A stretch of 17,823 nt of DNA from CAYQJS01 sp964417895 (GCA_964417895.1 CAYQJS010000075.1:1-17823); one strand, 5' to 3'. Shown: positions 6,422 through 13,235, numbered from the stretch's first letter. Notes: generated by a model not told the origin, from the letters alone. Made by a program: numbers and translations.

Positions 6422-8173
6422 ATGCCGCTGACGCTCTTTCGCCGCGCCAGCGCCCCCACCCCCGGCGCCGCGCTCGGAGCTCGGAGCTCGGAGCTCGGGA
6501 GCGCCGAGGCCATCGCCGCCCGGCTCCGAGCACGGGACGGCGAGCGGCTGCGCCGCTACCGCGACCTGCTGGATTTCTACGAAGGGAAGCATTTCAACGC
6601 GGCGCGCCGGGGGCGGACCACTCTGGTGGTCAACTACGCGCGCACCGTGGTGGACAAGGGCGTCTCGTACCTGTTTGGGAGAGGCGTACATCTTTCTGTG
6701 CCACCTCTCCCCCCAGCCCCCTCCCCTGCGAGGGGAGGGGGTAAGGGGGAGGGGCTGGGGGACACCCCCAGACCCCCGGCAGAGGGGGCTCGGCCCCCTC
6801 TGCACTCCCCCAGCCAACTCGGGAAGGGGGCGCCGCCCCCTCTGCACTCCCCCAGTCAACTCGGGGAGGGGGCAGGGCCCCCTCTGCACTTCCCCCGCCA
6901 ACTCGGGGAGGGAGCGCCGCCCCCTCTGCACTCCCCCGAGGAGCTCGCGAGCCGCATAGAGCAGCTCCTGAACCGGCTGGCCGAGGAGAACGAGCTGGAC
7001 CTCGTTCTGCTGCAGGCCGCTACCAATGCATCGGTCCTCGGCGACGCCGTGCTCAAGGTCTACGTGGACGTGGCAGCGCAGCGTGTGCGCCTCGTCAACA
7101 TCGATCCCCTCCAGGTTTTTCCGACCTGGGCCGGCGACGACCCCACACAGCTGCGCGCGGTAGCGCTCACCGGCCGGCTGGACGCCGCGGAGGCATTGGA
7201 GCGCTACGGTATCGAAGTTCCGAGTTCCGGGTTCCGAGTCCCGCGGCTCAGCTCGGAACCCGCGACCCGGAACCCGGAACTTCGCGTTGAGACGGTCGAG
7301 ATTTGGACGCCGGCCAGCTTCCGGTTTGTCGTCGGCAGCCAGACGGTGCACGAGGGGCCGAACCCCTACGGCTTCATCCCTTTCGTCCACATCCCCAATC
7401 TGCAGCCGCCCAATAGCCCGTGGGGTGTCTCCGATCTAGTGGACCTCATCCCCCTCAATCGCGAGCTAAACGAGCGCATGAGCGACCAGGCCGACGTGAT
7501 CCGCTACCACGCGGACCCGCCGGTGGTGTTCCGCGGCGTCGAGGAGCACTCCGACCTGCCTGTCGGCCCCGGTACCGTCTGGGACCTGCCGCGCGACGCT
7601 GACGTTGCTCTGCTGGAGTGGCGCGGCAGCGCGCCCGCCCTCCAGGAGCACGTCGAGCGCGTACTGCGCGCCCTCTACGAGGTGACCGAGACGCCGCGCA
7701 CCAGCTTTGGCGACTCCGGCCGCCTGCTCTCCGGCGTGGCGCTGGAGACCGAGCTGCAGCCCCTTATCCAGCGGACGCTCCGCAAGCGCGTGGGCTGGAG
7801 CGCCGCGCTGCGCCGGTTCAATCGGATGCTGCTGCAGCTGGCCGAGCGCCTCGACCCGGAGCTCGGCCCGGGCGCCTTCGCTCCCTACCGCACCCAGGTG
7901 GTCTGGCCGCCCATGCTCCCTCGGGACGACGACGCTGAGGCGAAGCGGAATCTGGCGCTGGTGGATGGCGGCCTGCGCTCCTATCGCGGGGCCCTGGAGG
8001 CTCTCGGGGAGCTGGACCCGGAGGCCGAGCTGCTGCGCATCCGCGAGGACAGAGCGAGTCTCACCACGAGTCCCGAGTCCCAAGTCCCAGGTCTCAAGTC
8101 CCAGGTCCCGGGTCCCAGGTCCCAACCAGCCGTCTCCCAGGAGTCGCGGGAGGGGAAAGGGGCCCCACCTTGA
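6422..8173 (+). CDS. Phage portal protein (SPP1 gp6-like) with in-frame repeat insertions
   Basis: This is the dodecameric ring protein at the capsid vertex through which DNA is packaged. It has 583 residues; the SPP1 gp6-like family is usually about 450-500. Family features include the N-terminal ERLRRYRDLLDFYEGKHF, NYARTVVDKGVSYLFG, LVDLIPLNRELNERMSDQ, RYHADPPVVF and ETPRTSFGDSGRLLSGVAL. The excess length is repeat-derived. Residues ~93-174 include three 14-residue units (PPPLHSPSQLGEGA type). Residues ~267-287 encode a GAGTTCCGGGTTCC inverted repeat. The last ~33 residues are a SQVPGLKSQVPGPRSQ tail. A short GAGCTCGGAGCTCGG run lies near residue 20. All insertions keep the frame, and they fall at surface-loop-like places between conserved blocks. 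The ATG at 6422 uses an AAGGGAG site supplied by the upstream repeat. Confidence 0.92.
   Translation: MPLTLFRRASAPTPGAALGARSSELGSAEAIAARLRARDGERLRRYRDLLDFYEGKHFNAARRGRTTLVVNYARTVVDKGVSYLFGRGVHLSVPPLPPAPSPARGGGKGEGLGDTPRPPAEGARPPLHSPSQLGKGAPPPLHSPSQLGEGAGPPLHFPRQLGEGAPPPLHSPEELASRIEQLLNRLAEENELDLVLLQAATNASVLGDAVLKVYVDVAAQRVRLVNIDPLQVFPTWAGDDPTQLRAVALTGRLDAAEALERYGIEVPSSGFRVPRLSSEPATRNPELRVETVEIWTPASFRFVVGSQTVHEGPNPYGFIPFVHIPNLQPPNSPWGVSDLVDLIPLNRELNERMSDQADVIRYHADPPVVFRGVEEHSDLPVGPGTVWDLPRDADVALLEWRGSAPALQEHVERVLRALYEVTETPRTSFGDSGRLLSGVALETELQPLIQRTLRKRVGWSAALRRFNRMLLQLAERLDPELGPGAFAPYRTQVVWPPMLPRDDDAEAKRNLALVDGGLRSYRGALEALGELDPEAELLRIREDRASLTTSPESQVPGLKSQVPGPRSQPAVSQESREGKGAPP
6702..6948. repeat. 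C/G-rich repeat with 42-bp tandem units inside portal gene
   Basis: A CCCCTCCCCTGCGAGGGGAG hairpin is followed by GGGGGACACCCCCAGACCCC. After that come three full copies and one partial copy of a 42-bp unit starting GCCCCCTCTGCACTCCCCC (6791-6946). Since 42 is 14 codons, copy number can change without breaking the frame. The same modules appear in the ImuB insertion at 15690-16030. Confidence 0.88.
7214..7283. repeat. GTTCCGGGTTCC inverted repeat inside portal gene
   Basis: A left arm beginning GAAGTTCCGAGTTCCGGG pairs imperfectly with a right arm ending CCCGGAACCCGGAACTTC around a CGGCTCAGCT loop. It is read in frame as about 21 residues of the portal protein. A related array of AGTCCCAGGTCTCAAGTCCC units forms the 3' end of the same gene at about 8066-8135. 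Confidence 0.75.
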
Positions 8174-8238
8174 GATGTGAGGCTAAGCGGTCGCGCCGAA
8201 TTCCGTCGCAGTTTTGCCCGGAGGCAGGCCGGCAATCT

Positions 8239-8310
8239 CGTAGGGGTCGGGCATGCCCGACCCGCGTGCTCCCGATATGGGGGGCGGGCGAGGCATGCCT
8301 CGCCCCTACG
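8239..8310. repeat. Intergenic REP-like palindromic element
   Basis: The element of 72 bp is bounded by CGTAGGGG and CCCCTACG. It contains two nested palindromes, TCGGGCATGCCCGA and CGAGGCATGCCTCG. It fills most of the 207-base gap between the portal stop and the zinc ribbon gene. It could form two strong hairpins in RNA and might reduce readthrough, but there is no U-tract. Confidence 0.8.
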
Positions 8311-8380
8311 GGTGGCACGAACTGCCCAGCAGCGATCGCCAGCAACCTACGAAAAAACTACGTCGAAGTGAGTAGGCCTT

Positions 8381-8668
8381 GTGAAATGCACACATTGCGC
8401 GGGACCAATGTTTCCCGACGAGGACGGCGAGCGCTTCTGCCTGATGTGCGGGGAGCGCACCTACGACTGGCTCAGCACCTTCCTGGATCGTTTGCTGGAC
8501 GCCATGGAGCGGCAGGCTCTCAAAGAACAGTTCCTGGTTCCGAGCTGCCTGGATTCACCCCCACCCCAACCCTCCCCCGTCGAGGGGGAGGGAGTACGCC
8601 TGTTCCTGTCCCCTCCCCCCTTGCGGGGGAGGGTTAGGGAGGGGGTAGCCCACTATGACAACCCGTAG
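8381..8668 (+). CDS. Small zinc-ribbon protein with repeat-derived C-terminus
   Basis: The protein of 95 residues begins MKCTHCAGPM. A four-Cys zinc ribbon is formed by C3-x2-C6 and C20-x2-C23 (CLMCGE). A helix follows at about 26-48 (TYDWLSTFLDRLLDAMERQ). The native part ends near residue 58. The rest is the inverted copy of the 88-91 bp repeat read through as protein. The reading frame overlaps the next gene by 14 bases. The start is a GTG with no strong ribosome site. Small zinc ribbons are common in phage late regions, but no specific role can be assigned. Confidence 0.65.
   Translation: MKCTHCAGPMFPDEDGERFCLMCGERTYDWLSTFLDRLLDAMERQALKEQFLVPSCLDSPPPQPSPVEGEGVRLFLSPPPLRGRVREGVAHYDNP
8557..8647. 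repeat. Interspersed C/G-rich palindromic repeat, copy 2 (inverted, in coding sequence)
   Basis: This runs from ACCCCCACCCCAACCC to GGGTTAGGGAGGGGGTA. It is the reverse-complement counterpart of 1316-1403, with the same two hairpins (loops GTCGAG and CTTGCG). It encodes the C-terminus of the zinc-ribbon protein, and its AGGGGG near 8640-8645 lies nine bases before the adaptor ATG at 8655. Confidence 0.82.
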
Positions 8669-9326
8669 CCAGCTGCGCACCACCATCCGCACCGAGCTCA
8701 ACGACTCGGGTGGTACCCCTCTGTGGGCCGACGCCCTGCTCAACGAGTACATCAGCCAGGCCATCCGCTCCTACCAGCGCGAGCTCCCCAAGGAAGTGAC
8801 GGCCAGCATTACCGTGGTCGCAGACCAGGCCGCCTACAACCTCCCCGCCGACTTCGATCGCGCCACCCGCGTCGAACAGCCCGACGACACTCTCCGCAAC
8901 TTCGACCCCACAGAACGCACCATCACCGACTCCCTCTCCATGTCCGAATCCTCAGGCGCCACCCGCGCCGGCGCATGGGCCTACCGCATCTGGGCTAGTC
9001 AGATCATCCTCGACCCAGCCCCACGCTCAGCCGGCGCTACCCAGAACATCACCCTCGACTACCTGGCCCACTACGCTGAGCCCACCGCCGACGGCGACAC
9101 CATCGCCACCCCCGCCAGCGACGACGACATCCTCATTGCCCTCGTCTGCGCCGACAGCCTCCGCTGGATCGCCATGGACGAGGCCAAGCGCGTCCGCTAC
9201 GAGCAGCGCGGCCGCGTCGCTCGCGGCGGCCCGTCCTCCATGGCCGAAGCCTACGAACGACGCGCAGCCTCAGCGATCGCCCTCCGTAAGAGACGGGTAA
9301 GAACCAGCTCGATGCAGGTGATCTGA
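8655..9326 (+). CDS. Phage head-tail adaptor (SU10 adaptor-like)
   Basis: This protein of 223 residues is likely the connector that binds beneath the portal ring. The N-terminus MTTRSQLRTTIRTELND followed by PLWADALLNEYISQAIRSYQRELP matches the typical start of SU10-type and similar adaptor proteins. A strand-rich middle (ITVVADQAAYNLPADFDR) and a C-terminal helical part follow, ending in basic residues. It lies where connector genes usually lie, after the portal. The ATG is preceded only by repeat-derived AGGGGG. Its codons end overwhelmingly in C, unlike the portal gene upstream. Confidence 0.75.
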   Translation: MTTRSQLRTTIRTELNDSGGTPLWADALLNEYISQAIRSYQRELPKEVTASITVVADQAAYNLPADFDRATRVEQPDDTLRNFDPTERTITDSLSMSESSGATRAGAWAYRIWASQIILDPAPRSAGATQNITLDYLAHYAEPTADGDTIATPASDDDILIALVCADSLRWIAMDEAKRVRYEQRGRVARGGPSSMAEAYERRAASAIALRKRRVRTSSMQVI

Positions 9327-9485
9327 ATGGCTCACCAGGTAATCCCGACCATTAACCTCGACAACAGCTTTGACCTCGCCGAGACACCCTCTCCAGGAGG
9401 TGCTTACGCCCTGACCTTACCCAGCTACTCATCTACTGGCCAATCGATCAGCAGGAAAGGAGCAGCCCAATGCCGGACCCCGTGA
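9327..9485 (+). CDS. Short ORF of 52 residues, possible small structural protein
   Basis: The ATG at 9327 directly follows the TGA of the adaptor gene (TGAATG). The frame reads MAHQVIPTINLDNSFDLAE and on to a TGA at 9483-9485, overlapping the next gene by 16 bases. It fills an otherwise empty 143-base gap and keeps the same C-ending codon style. The next gene's ribosome site (GGAAAGGAG) lies inside it. I do not recognise it. It could be a translated small protein coupled to the adaptor, or a chance frame. Confidence 0.4.
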   Translation: MAHQVIPTINLDNSFDLAETPSPGGAYALTLPSYSSTGQSISRKGAAQCRTP

Positions 9486-9973
9486 ACGAAGAAACCATCG
9501 GCACCGACCCGCCACCCGTGGCCACCCCTATTCCAGATCCCGCGCCTCCTGCAGGAGAAACCGACACGTCAGCCCTCGAAGCCAGCATCGCGGCCCTCAC
9601 CGCCGAGCGCGAAGCGCTCCAGGCTGCCCTGGCCCAGGCTCAGGCCCAGGCCGCCGAGCTCGACGCTGATCGCAACACTCAGGCCGCTCGCGTCAACGAG
9701 CTCTACGCCCAGCAGCTGGCTGCACACCGCCGAGCGCTCCTCGCAGAGAACCGCGGCCAGGTCATCGACGAGCTGGTCGCCGGCGATTCGACCGAAGCCC
9801 TCGAAGCTTCGGTCGAGGCTGCGAAGACCGCCTACTCCCGCGTCGTCGATGCCGTCAAAGCCCAGGCCGCGGCCCTCGTCCCCGCGGGCGCTAGCCCTCG
9901 CTCAGAGCCCACCGCCGACGAGCTCTCTCCCCTCCAGAAGATCACCAGCGCTATCACCAGAAACGGCAGGTGA
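9470..9973 (+). CDS. Capsid scaffolding protein candidate (coiled coil)
   Basis: The protein of 167 residues has an acidic, Pro-rich N-terminus (~1-35). A long Ala/Gln/Glu-rich helix at about 38-85 (ALTAEREALQAALAQAQAQ) predicts a coiled coil. A second helix lies at 100-135 and a short basic end follows (KITSAITRNGR). This layout and its place just before decoration and capsid genes are typical of phage scaffolding proteins, which line the inside of the procapsid and are removed before packaging. The ATG has a clear AAAGGAG site. No separate prohead protease is seen. The family itself is not recognisable from motifs. Confidence 0.6.
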   Translation: MPDPVNEETIGTDPPPVATPIPDPAPPAGETDTSALEASIAALTAEREALQAALAQAQAQAAELDADRNTQAARVNELYAQQLAAHRRALLAENRGQVIDELVAGDSTEALEASVEAAKTAYSRVVDAVKAQAAALVPAGASPRSEPTADELSPLQKITSAITRNGR

Positions 9974-10077
9974 GGGGACAGGGGACAGGGCACAGGGAAC
10001 AGGGGGGGCAGCGCTCCCCACCACCCCGTGCCCCTGTCACCTGTCACCTGTCACCTGTCACCTGTCACCTGTCACCT
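9972..10077. repeat. GGGGACAGG hairpin repeat between scaffold and decoration genes
   Basis: A GAGGGGACAGGGGACAGGG arm is followed by a GGGGGCAGCGCTCCCCACC core, then by six tandem CCTGTCA units (CCTGTCACCTGTCACC). The two sides can pair into a long stem. The same core and arm order recur at 11742-11817, so these are sister copies on either side of the decoration and capsid gene pair. Confidence 0.85.
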
Positions 10078-10099
10078 AAGCGACTGAAAGGAGCGCAAC

Positions 10100-10741
10100 A
10101 TGGCCCTACCAGCTGTCATCCAGGCCGCGGGCGTCACCCGCGTCACCCTCGGCGCCGGCGTCTCTGCCAACGTCGGCGACCTCATCGGCCACGACGGCAC
10201 CAACTGGGTCCTGGCCGACGCCGATGCCCGGGTCCCCGCACAGTTCCTCGCCATGGAGTCCGTCGCCGCCGGCAGCTCGCTCACCGTCTGCGCGTCAGGC
10301 ATCCTCTTCGACTCCGATGCCCCCTACGTCGCAGGCGCGAGCCAGTATCTCCTGAGCGCCAACGGCGCCCACGGCGCCATCCCCGCCGCCAGCGCCACGC
10401 TCACCCTCCTGCAGCGCATCGGCCGAGCCATCACCACCGACACCATGGTCTTCAACCTGGCGCGCAATAAGCCCGACATCATGCGCGTCCAAGTCACCTA
10501 CGACCCGGCATCCCTGGCCGCCACCACGGCTCGCAACGACACCGTGGCCGTGACGGGGCTGCAGACGACCGACCTCATTCGCGGAGGCTCCGTCGCCAAC
10601 GTCGCTCTCGAGGCCGGCCTCGTCATCTCTCAGATCGACGTCTCAGCCGCGGATACCATCCGCTTCCGTCTCCACAACCCCACCGCCGGCGCTATCGACG
10701 GCGCCTCTCTCGCTCACACCATCCTCGTTGAGCGCCCATGA
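10100..10741 (+). CDS. Head decoration (capsid cement) protein candidate
   Basis: This protein of 213 residues is rich in Ala, Gly, Thr and Val. Its N-terminal part (GAGVSANVGDLIGHDGTNWVLADADA) resembles the beta-tulip or SH3-like folds of phage decoration proteins that bind the capsid surface. A second beta-rich domain begins at about residue 125 and ends LAHTILVERP. It sits immediately before the major capsid gene, the common place for decoration proteins. The ATG is preceded by AAGCGACTGAAAGGAGC, a 17-base leader that also precedes the capsid gene. The assignment is by position and style. Confidence 0.55.
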   Translation: MALPAVIQAAGVTRVTLGAGVSANVGDLIGHDGTNWVLADADARVPAQFLAMESVAAGSSLTVCASGILFDSDAPYVAGASQYLLSANGAHGAIPAASATLTLLQRIGRAITTDTMVFNLARNKPDIMRVQVTYDPASLAATTARNDTVAVTGLQTTDLIRGGSVANVALEAGLVISQIDVSAADTIRFRLHNPTAGAIDGASLAHTILVERP

Positions 10742-10744
10742 ACG

Positions 10745-10819
10745 CAGTTATGAGGCGCGAGCTATGAGCCATGAGAGGTTCGTGGTCCTCACGCCTCACG
10801 CCTCACCACTCACCACTAC
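10745..10819. repeat. GAGGCGTGAG-type inverted repeat before the capsid gene
   Basis: A TATGAGGCGCGAGCTATGAG arm faces CTCACGCCTCACGCCTC and CACCACTCACCAC across a short spacer. It forms an imperfect hairpin in the 102-base gap between the decoration and capsid genes. It is structurally parallel to the GGGGACAGG hairpins at 9972 and 11742 but has a different sequence. Confidence 0.65.
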
Positions 10820-10843
10820 AAGCGACTGAAAGGAGCTAAACCC

Positions 10844-11734
10844 ATGGCCCTAACGCTCGCCGAATCCGCCAAGCTCTCTCAGGACATGCTCCAGCGGGGC
10901 GTCATCGAAACCATCATCGAGGACTCGCCAGTCTTCGGCCGCCTGCCCTTCATCACCGTCGAAGGCAACTCCTTCAAGTACAACCAGGAGACCACCCTCG
11001 GCGGCGCCTCCTTCTACGCCGTCAATGCCATCTGGACAGAAGCCACGGCCACGTTCACTCAGAAGACCGCGAACCTCGCGATCCTGGGTGGCGACGCGGA
11101 CGTCGACAACTTCATCCAGCGCACCCGCTCCAACATCCAGGACCAGCGCGCCATCCAGACCCAGCTCAAAGCCAAGAGCGTCGCTCGCAAGTTCGAGGAC
11201 ACCTTCATCGTCGGCGACGTCTCCGTCGACACCAACAGCTTCGACGGCCTCCGTATCCTCGCCCCAGCCGCCCAGGAGATCACCATGGGCGCCAACGGCG
11301 CAGCCCTCACGCTCGCGAAGCTCGACGAGCTCATCGACCTGGTCAAGGGCGGCAAGCCCGATATCTTGCTCCTCTCGAGTAGGACGCGACGGAAGCTCAA
11401 GGCCCTCCTCACGGCCAGCGCCCACTACGTCGAGAGCGGCGCCGATCAGTTCGGCCGCCAGGTCATGTTCTACGACGGCATCCCCGTCGAGGTCTCCGAC
11501 TTCCAGCCCGACACCGAGACCGAAGGCACCGAGACCGCCGCGTCCAGCATCTACGCCATCCACTTCTCCGAGTCCGACGGCCTCACCGGCCTCCAGAACG
11601 GCGACATCGAGGCTGTCGACGTCGGCCAGCTCGAAACCAAAGACGCTACCCGCGTCCGCATCCGCTGGTACTGCAGCCTCGCTCTCCTGCGAGACTCAGC
11701 CCTCGGAAGGCTCAGAGGCATCAACGCGTCCTAA
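10844..11734 (+). CDS. Major capsid protein (HK97-fold candidate)
   Basis: This 296-residue protein forms the shell. It opens with an N-arm-like helix (MALTLAESAKLSQDMLQRGVIE) and the segment SPVFGRLPFITVEGNSFKYNQE. Later comes a spine-helix-like region AKSVARKFEDTFIVGD and LDELIDLVKGGKPDILLLSSRTRRKLKALL, and then FYDGIPVEVSDFQ. The order of a glycine loop after the N-arm, a spine helix and a 'D-I-L-L-x-S-x-x-x' P-domain strand is typical of HK97-like capsid proteins, including encapsulin-like ones. It is free of repeat insertions, unlike terminase and portal. The ATG follows the leader AAGCGACTGAAAGGAGC. Confidence 0.82.
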   Translation: MALTLAESAKLSQDMLQRGVIETIIEDSPVFGRLPFITVEGNSFKYNQETTLGGASFYAVNAIWTEATATFTQKTANLAILGGDADVDNFIQRTRSNIQDQRAIQTQLKAKSVARKFEDTFIVGDVSVDTNSFDGLRILAPAAQEITMGANGAALTLAKLDELIDLVKGGKPDILLLSSRTRRKLKALLTASAHYVESGADQFGRQVMFYDGIPVEVSDFQPDTETEGTETAASSIYAIHFSESDGLTGLQNGDIEAVDVGQLETKDATRVRIRWYCSLALLRDSALGRLRGINAS

Positions 11735-11741
11735 GCTGCGG

Positions 11742-11817
11742 TGAGGGGACAGGGGACAGGGGGGCAGCGCTCCCCACCACCCCGTGGTCCTGTCACCTGT
11801 CCCCTGTCACCTGCCAC
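11742..11817. repeat. GGGGACAGG hairpin repeat after the capsid gene
   Basis: A GAGGGGACAGGGGACAGG arm, the core GGGGGCAGCGCTCCCCACC and CCTGTCACCTGTCCCCTG units repeat the design found at 9972-10077. The hairpin lies between the capsid stop and the ribosome site AGAGGAGGT of the next gene and could tune readthrough. Confidence 0.85.
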
Positions 11818-11840
11818 CTAAGCGAGAGGAGGTCCTGTCG

Positions 11841-12347
11841 ATGGCCATCCCCAGCACCATCAATGATCGCGAGTTCCAGAAGTTCAAAGAGGCCACCTCC
11901 CTCGCCGACCAGGTCGGCGTGATCGTCCTCGCGGCCAATGGCGGGTCGCTCGCCCCCTACTGGGACCGCTCGCCTATACCCATCATCCAGAACAGCGACA
12001 TCACCGCCATCGCGCCCCACGGCCTCGCCAACCGCTCCAGCTACACCGTCCCCACCGGCAAGCGCACGATGATCGACTCCGTGACCGCCGGCCTCGAACA
12101 GGAAACCCTGGCCACCACTCCAGGGTTCGCCAGGTCCTCAGTCGTCTACCAGGAGACCGGCGACATCAGGTACCTCGTACAGGCCCTCACCTACGACGTC
12201 GCCATCGGCACCCGCGACCACTGGCACCTCAGTCAGTGCGGCCTCATGCTCGCAGGAGAAGTCCTCCGCATCCGCACCATCGACGGAAAGACCGGCGGCG
12301 CCATGGCCTACCACGCCTGCTTCAAGCTCCTCGAATTCACGCCCTAA
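11841..12347 (+). CDS. Phage structural protein, uncharacterised
   Basis: The protein has 168 residues from the ATG at 11841, which is preceded by AGAGGAGGT ten bases away. An upstream GTG at 11784 would read through the repeat and is rejected. The N-terminus has a helix (DREFQKFKEATSLADQVGVIVL). From residue ~60 it is beta-rich (SSYTVPTGKRTMIDSVTAGL, GDIRYLVQALTYDVAIGTRDHW). The place after the capsid gene and the beta-sandwich look suggest a minor head, decoration or tail-completion protein. I do not recognise the family. Confidence 0.65.
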   Translation: MAIPSTINDREFQKFKEATSLADQVGVIVLAANGGSLAPYWDRSPIPIIQNSDITAIAPHGLANRSSYTVPTGKRTMIDSVTAGLEQETLATTPGFARSSVVYQETGDIRYLVQALTYDVAIGTRDHWHLSQCGLMLAGEVLRIRTIDGKTGGAMAYHACFKLLEFTP

Positions 12348-12383
12348 GCACCGCCCTAAGGACCAGAACGGAGGCAAGCCGCA

Positions 12384-12677
12384 ATGCTCGTACGCTGCAA
12401 GGTCCTCGGCACCGGAGGCCCGGACGACCCGCTCCGCGTCCCGCTGCCCACCTACGAGATGGTCACCGAGCCAACCCAGGGTGGCTGGGTCACCGTCCGC
12501 GTTCCCGACGCCGACTACAACCCCCTCCAGGAGAACCCGCGACCGGGCGATCAGGAGGACACGCCCCAGGGCCTCGTCATCGTCAAAGCCCGAGACATCG
12601 CCCTCGCCCGCGTGCTCGACCACCTCGACGACAAGTACCAGGAGCACCGAGGGCAGTTCACCATCCACCTGCCATAG
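12384..12677 (+). CDS. Small phage protein, uncharacterised
   Basis: This protein of 97 residues starts MLVRCKVLGTGGPDDPLRVP. Its ATG is preceded by GGAGG nine bases away. It is mostly beta in the first 60 residues (GWVTVRVPDADYN) with a short helix near the end (ARVLDHLDDKYQEH). Codon use matches the surrounding capsid genes. It may be a connector or tail-tip component, but nothing in the sequence decides this. Confidence 0.6.
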   Translation: MLVRCKVLGTGGPDDPLRVPLPTYEMVTEPTQGGWVTVRVPDADYNPLQENPRPGDQEDTPQGLVIVKARDIALARVLDHLDDKYQEHRGQFTIHLP

Positions 12678-12698
12678 CTAAGGGGAGGAAAAAAGTCC

Positions 12699-12775
12699 GC
12701 TCATGGTGAGCTTGTCGAACCACACGCGCCCATGGGGGCGGAGCCGGCAAATCTAGCGCAGAGGGCGCAGAGGGA
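12699..12775. repeat. Repeat fragments between small phage genes
   Basis: CTCATGGTGAGCTTGTCGAA at 12702-12721 belongs to the same style of element as TTCGACAGGCTCAGG at the window end. It is followed by CGCAGAGGGCGCAGAGGG direct repeats. Both are fragments of interspersed repeats placed in a 139-base spacer. Confidence 0.65.
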
Positions 12776-12816
12776 TGCCGGCCCGCCCCCACCCGAAAAA
12801 GCAAAAGGAGGAGCCC

Positions 12817-13215
12817 GTGGCCACCACTGAGCCAACCATCGCCCCAGAAGCCCTCAACCCATCCGTCGCCTATTACGGCCGCGGGCCGCTCGGCGCACGC
12901 TGCGGCTCCTGCATCAACCTCGCGGCCATCCGAATCCCGACCAAATCCGCAATCCGCAACCCACAATCCGCAATCCCCGAACAGACCATCTACTACTGCT
13001 GCCTCGACCAGGGCCCCAAGCACGTCACCTGGCCGGCCTGCAGCCGCTTCCGCGAAGCGCCACTCCCCGCATGGCCCGAGCTGCCCCACGTCCTCGTGCA
13101 CCACAGCGAGATTCCTGCCGGCATCGCCGACGGCAAGACCGACGTCTACCCCAGAGGCTCAGCCGAAGCCGACGACCTGCGATCGCGGCTGCGCGAGCGT
13201 ATCGACCATGCGTGA
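12817..13215 (+). CDS. Cys-rich small protein with repeat inserted between cysteine pairs
   Basis: The protein has 132 residues from the GTG at 12817, which has an AAAGGAGGA site six bases before it; an upstream ATG at 12775 lies in repeat sequence and is less likely. The metal-site residues appear as GARCGSC, YYCCLD and WPACSRF. Between the first and second pairs, residues read from an AATCCGCAATCCGC repeat (12938-12980) separate the ligands by about 30 positions. The C-terminal third is Asp/Glu/Arg-rich (SAEADDLRSRLRERIDHA). A small metal-binding phage protein is likely; its function is unknown. Confidence 0.6.
   Translation: MATTEPTIAPEALNPSVAYYGRGPLGARCGSCINLAAIRIPTKSAIRNPQSAIPEQTIYYCCLDQGPKHVTWPACSRFREAPLPAWPELPHVLVHHSEIPAGIADGKTDVYPRGSAEADDLRSRLRERIDHA
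12938..12980. repeat. AATCCGCAATCC repeat inside Cys-rich gene
   Basis: Four copies of an AATCCGCAAC-like unit form one arm of the family whose full inverted version is seen at 5681-5770 and 17490-17575. It is translated in frame as IPTKSAIRNPQSAIPE. Confidence 0.75.
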
Positions 13216-13235
13216 ACCCAGGAGGGAGGACTCCC

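Noticed and set aside
6243..6431. Short plus-strand frame between terminase and portal
   Set aside because: It consists almost wholly of the 87-bp repeat and neighbouring hairpin sequence.
6791..6946. CRISPR-like array in the portal gene
   Set aside because: The 42-bp units are directly tandem without unique spacers and are read in frame; there are no cas genes.
6272..7390. Minus-strand frame of 372 codons opposite the portal gene
   Set aside because: It is antisense to portal and built largely from the repeats; no ribosome site or recognised domain.
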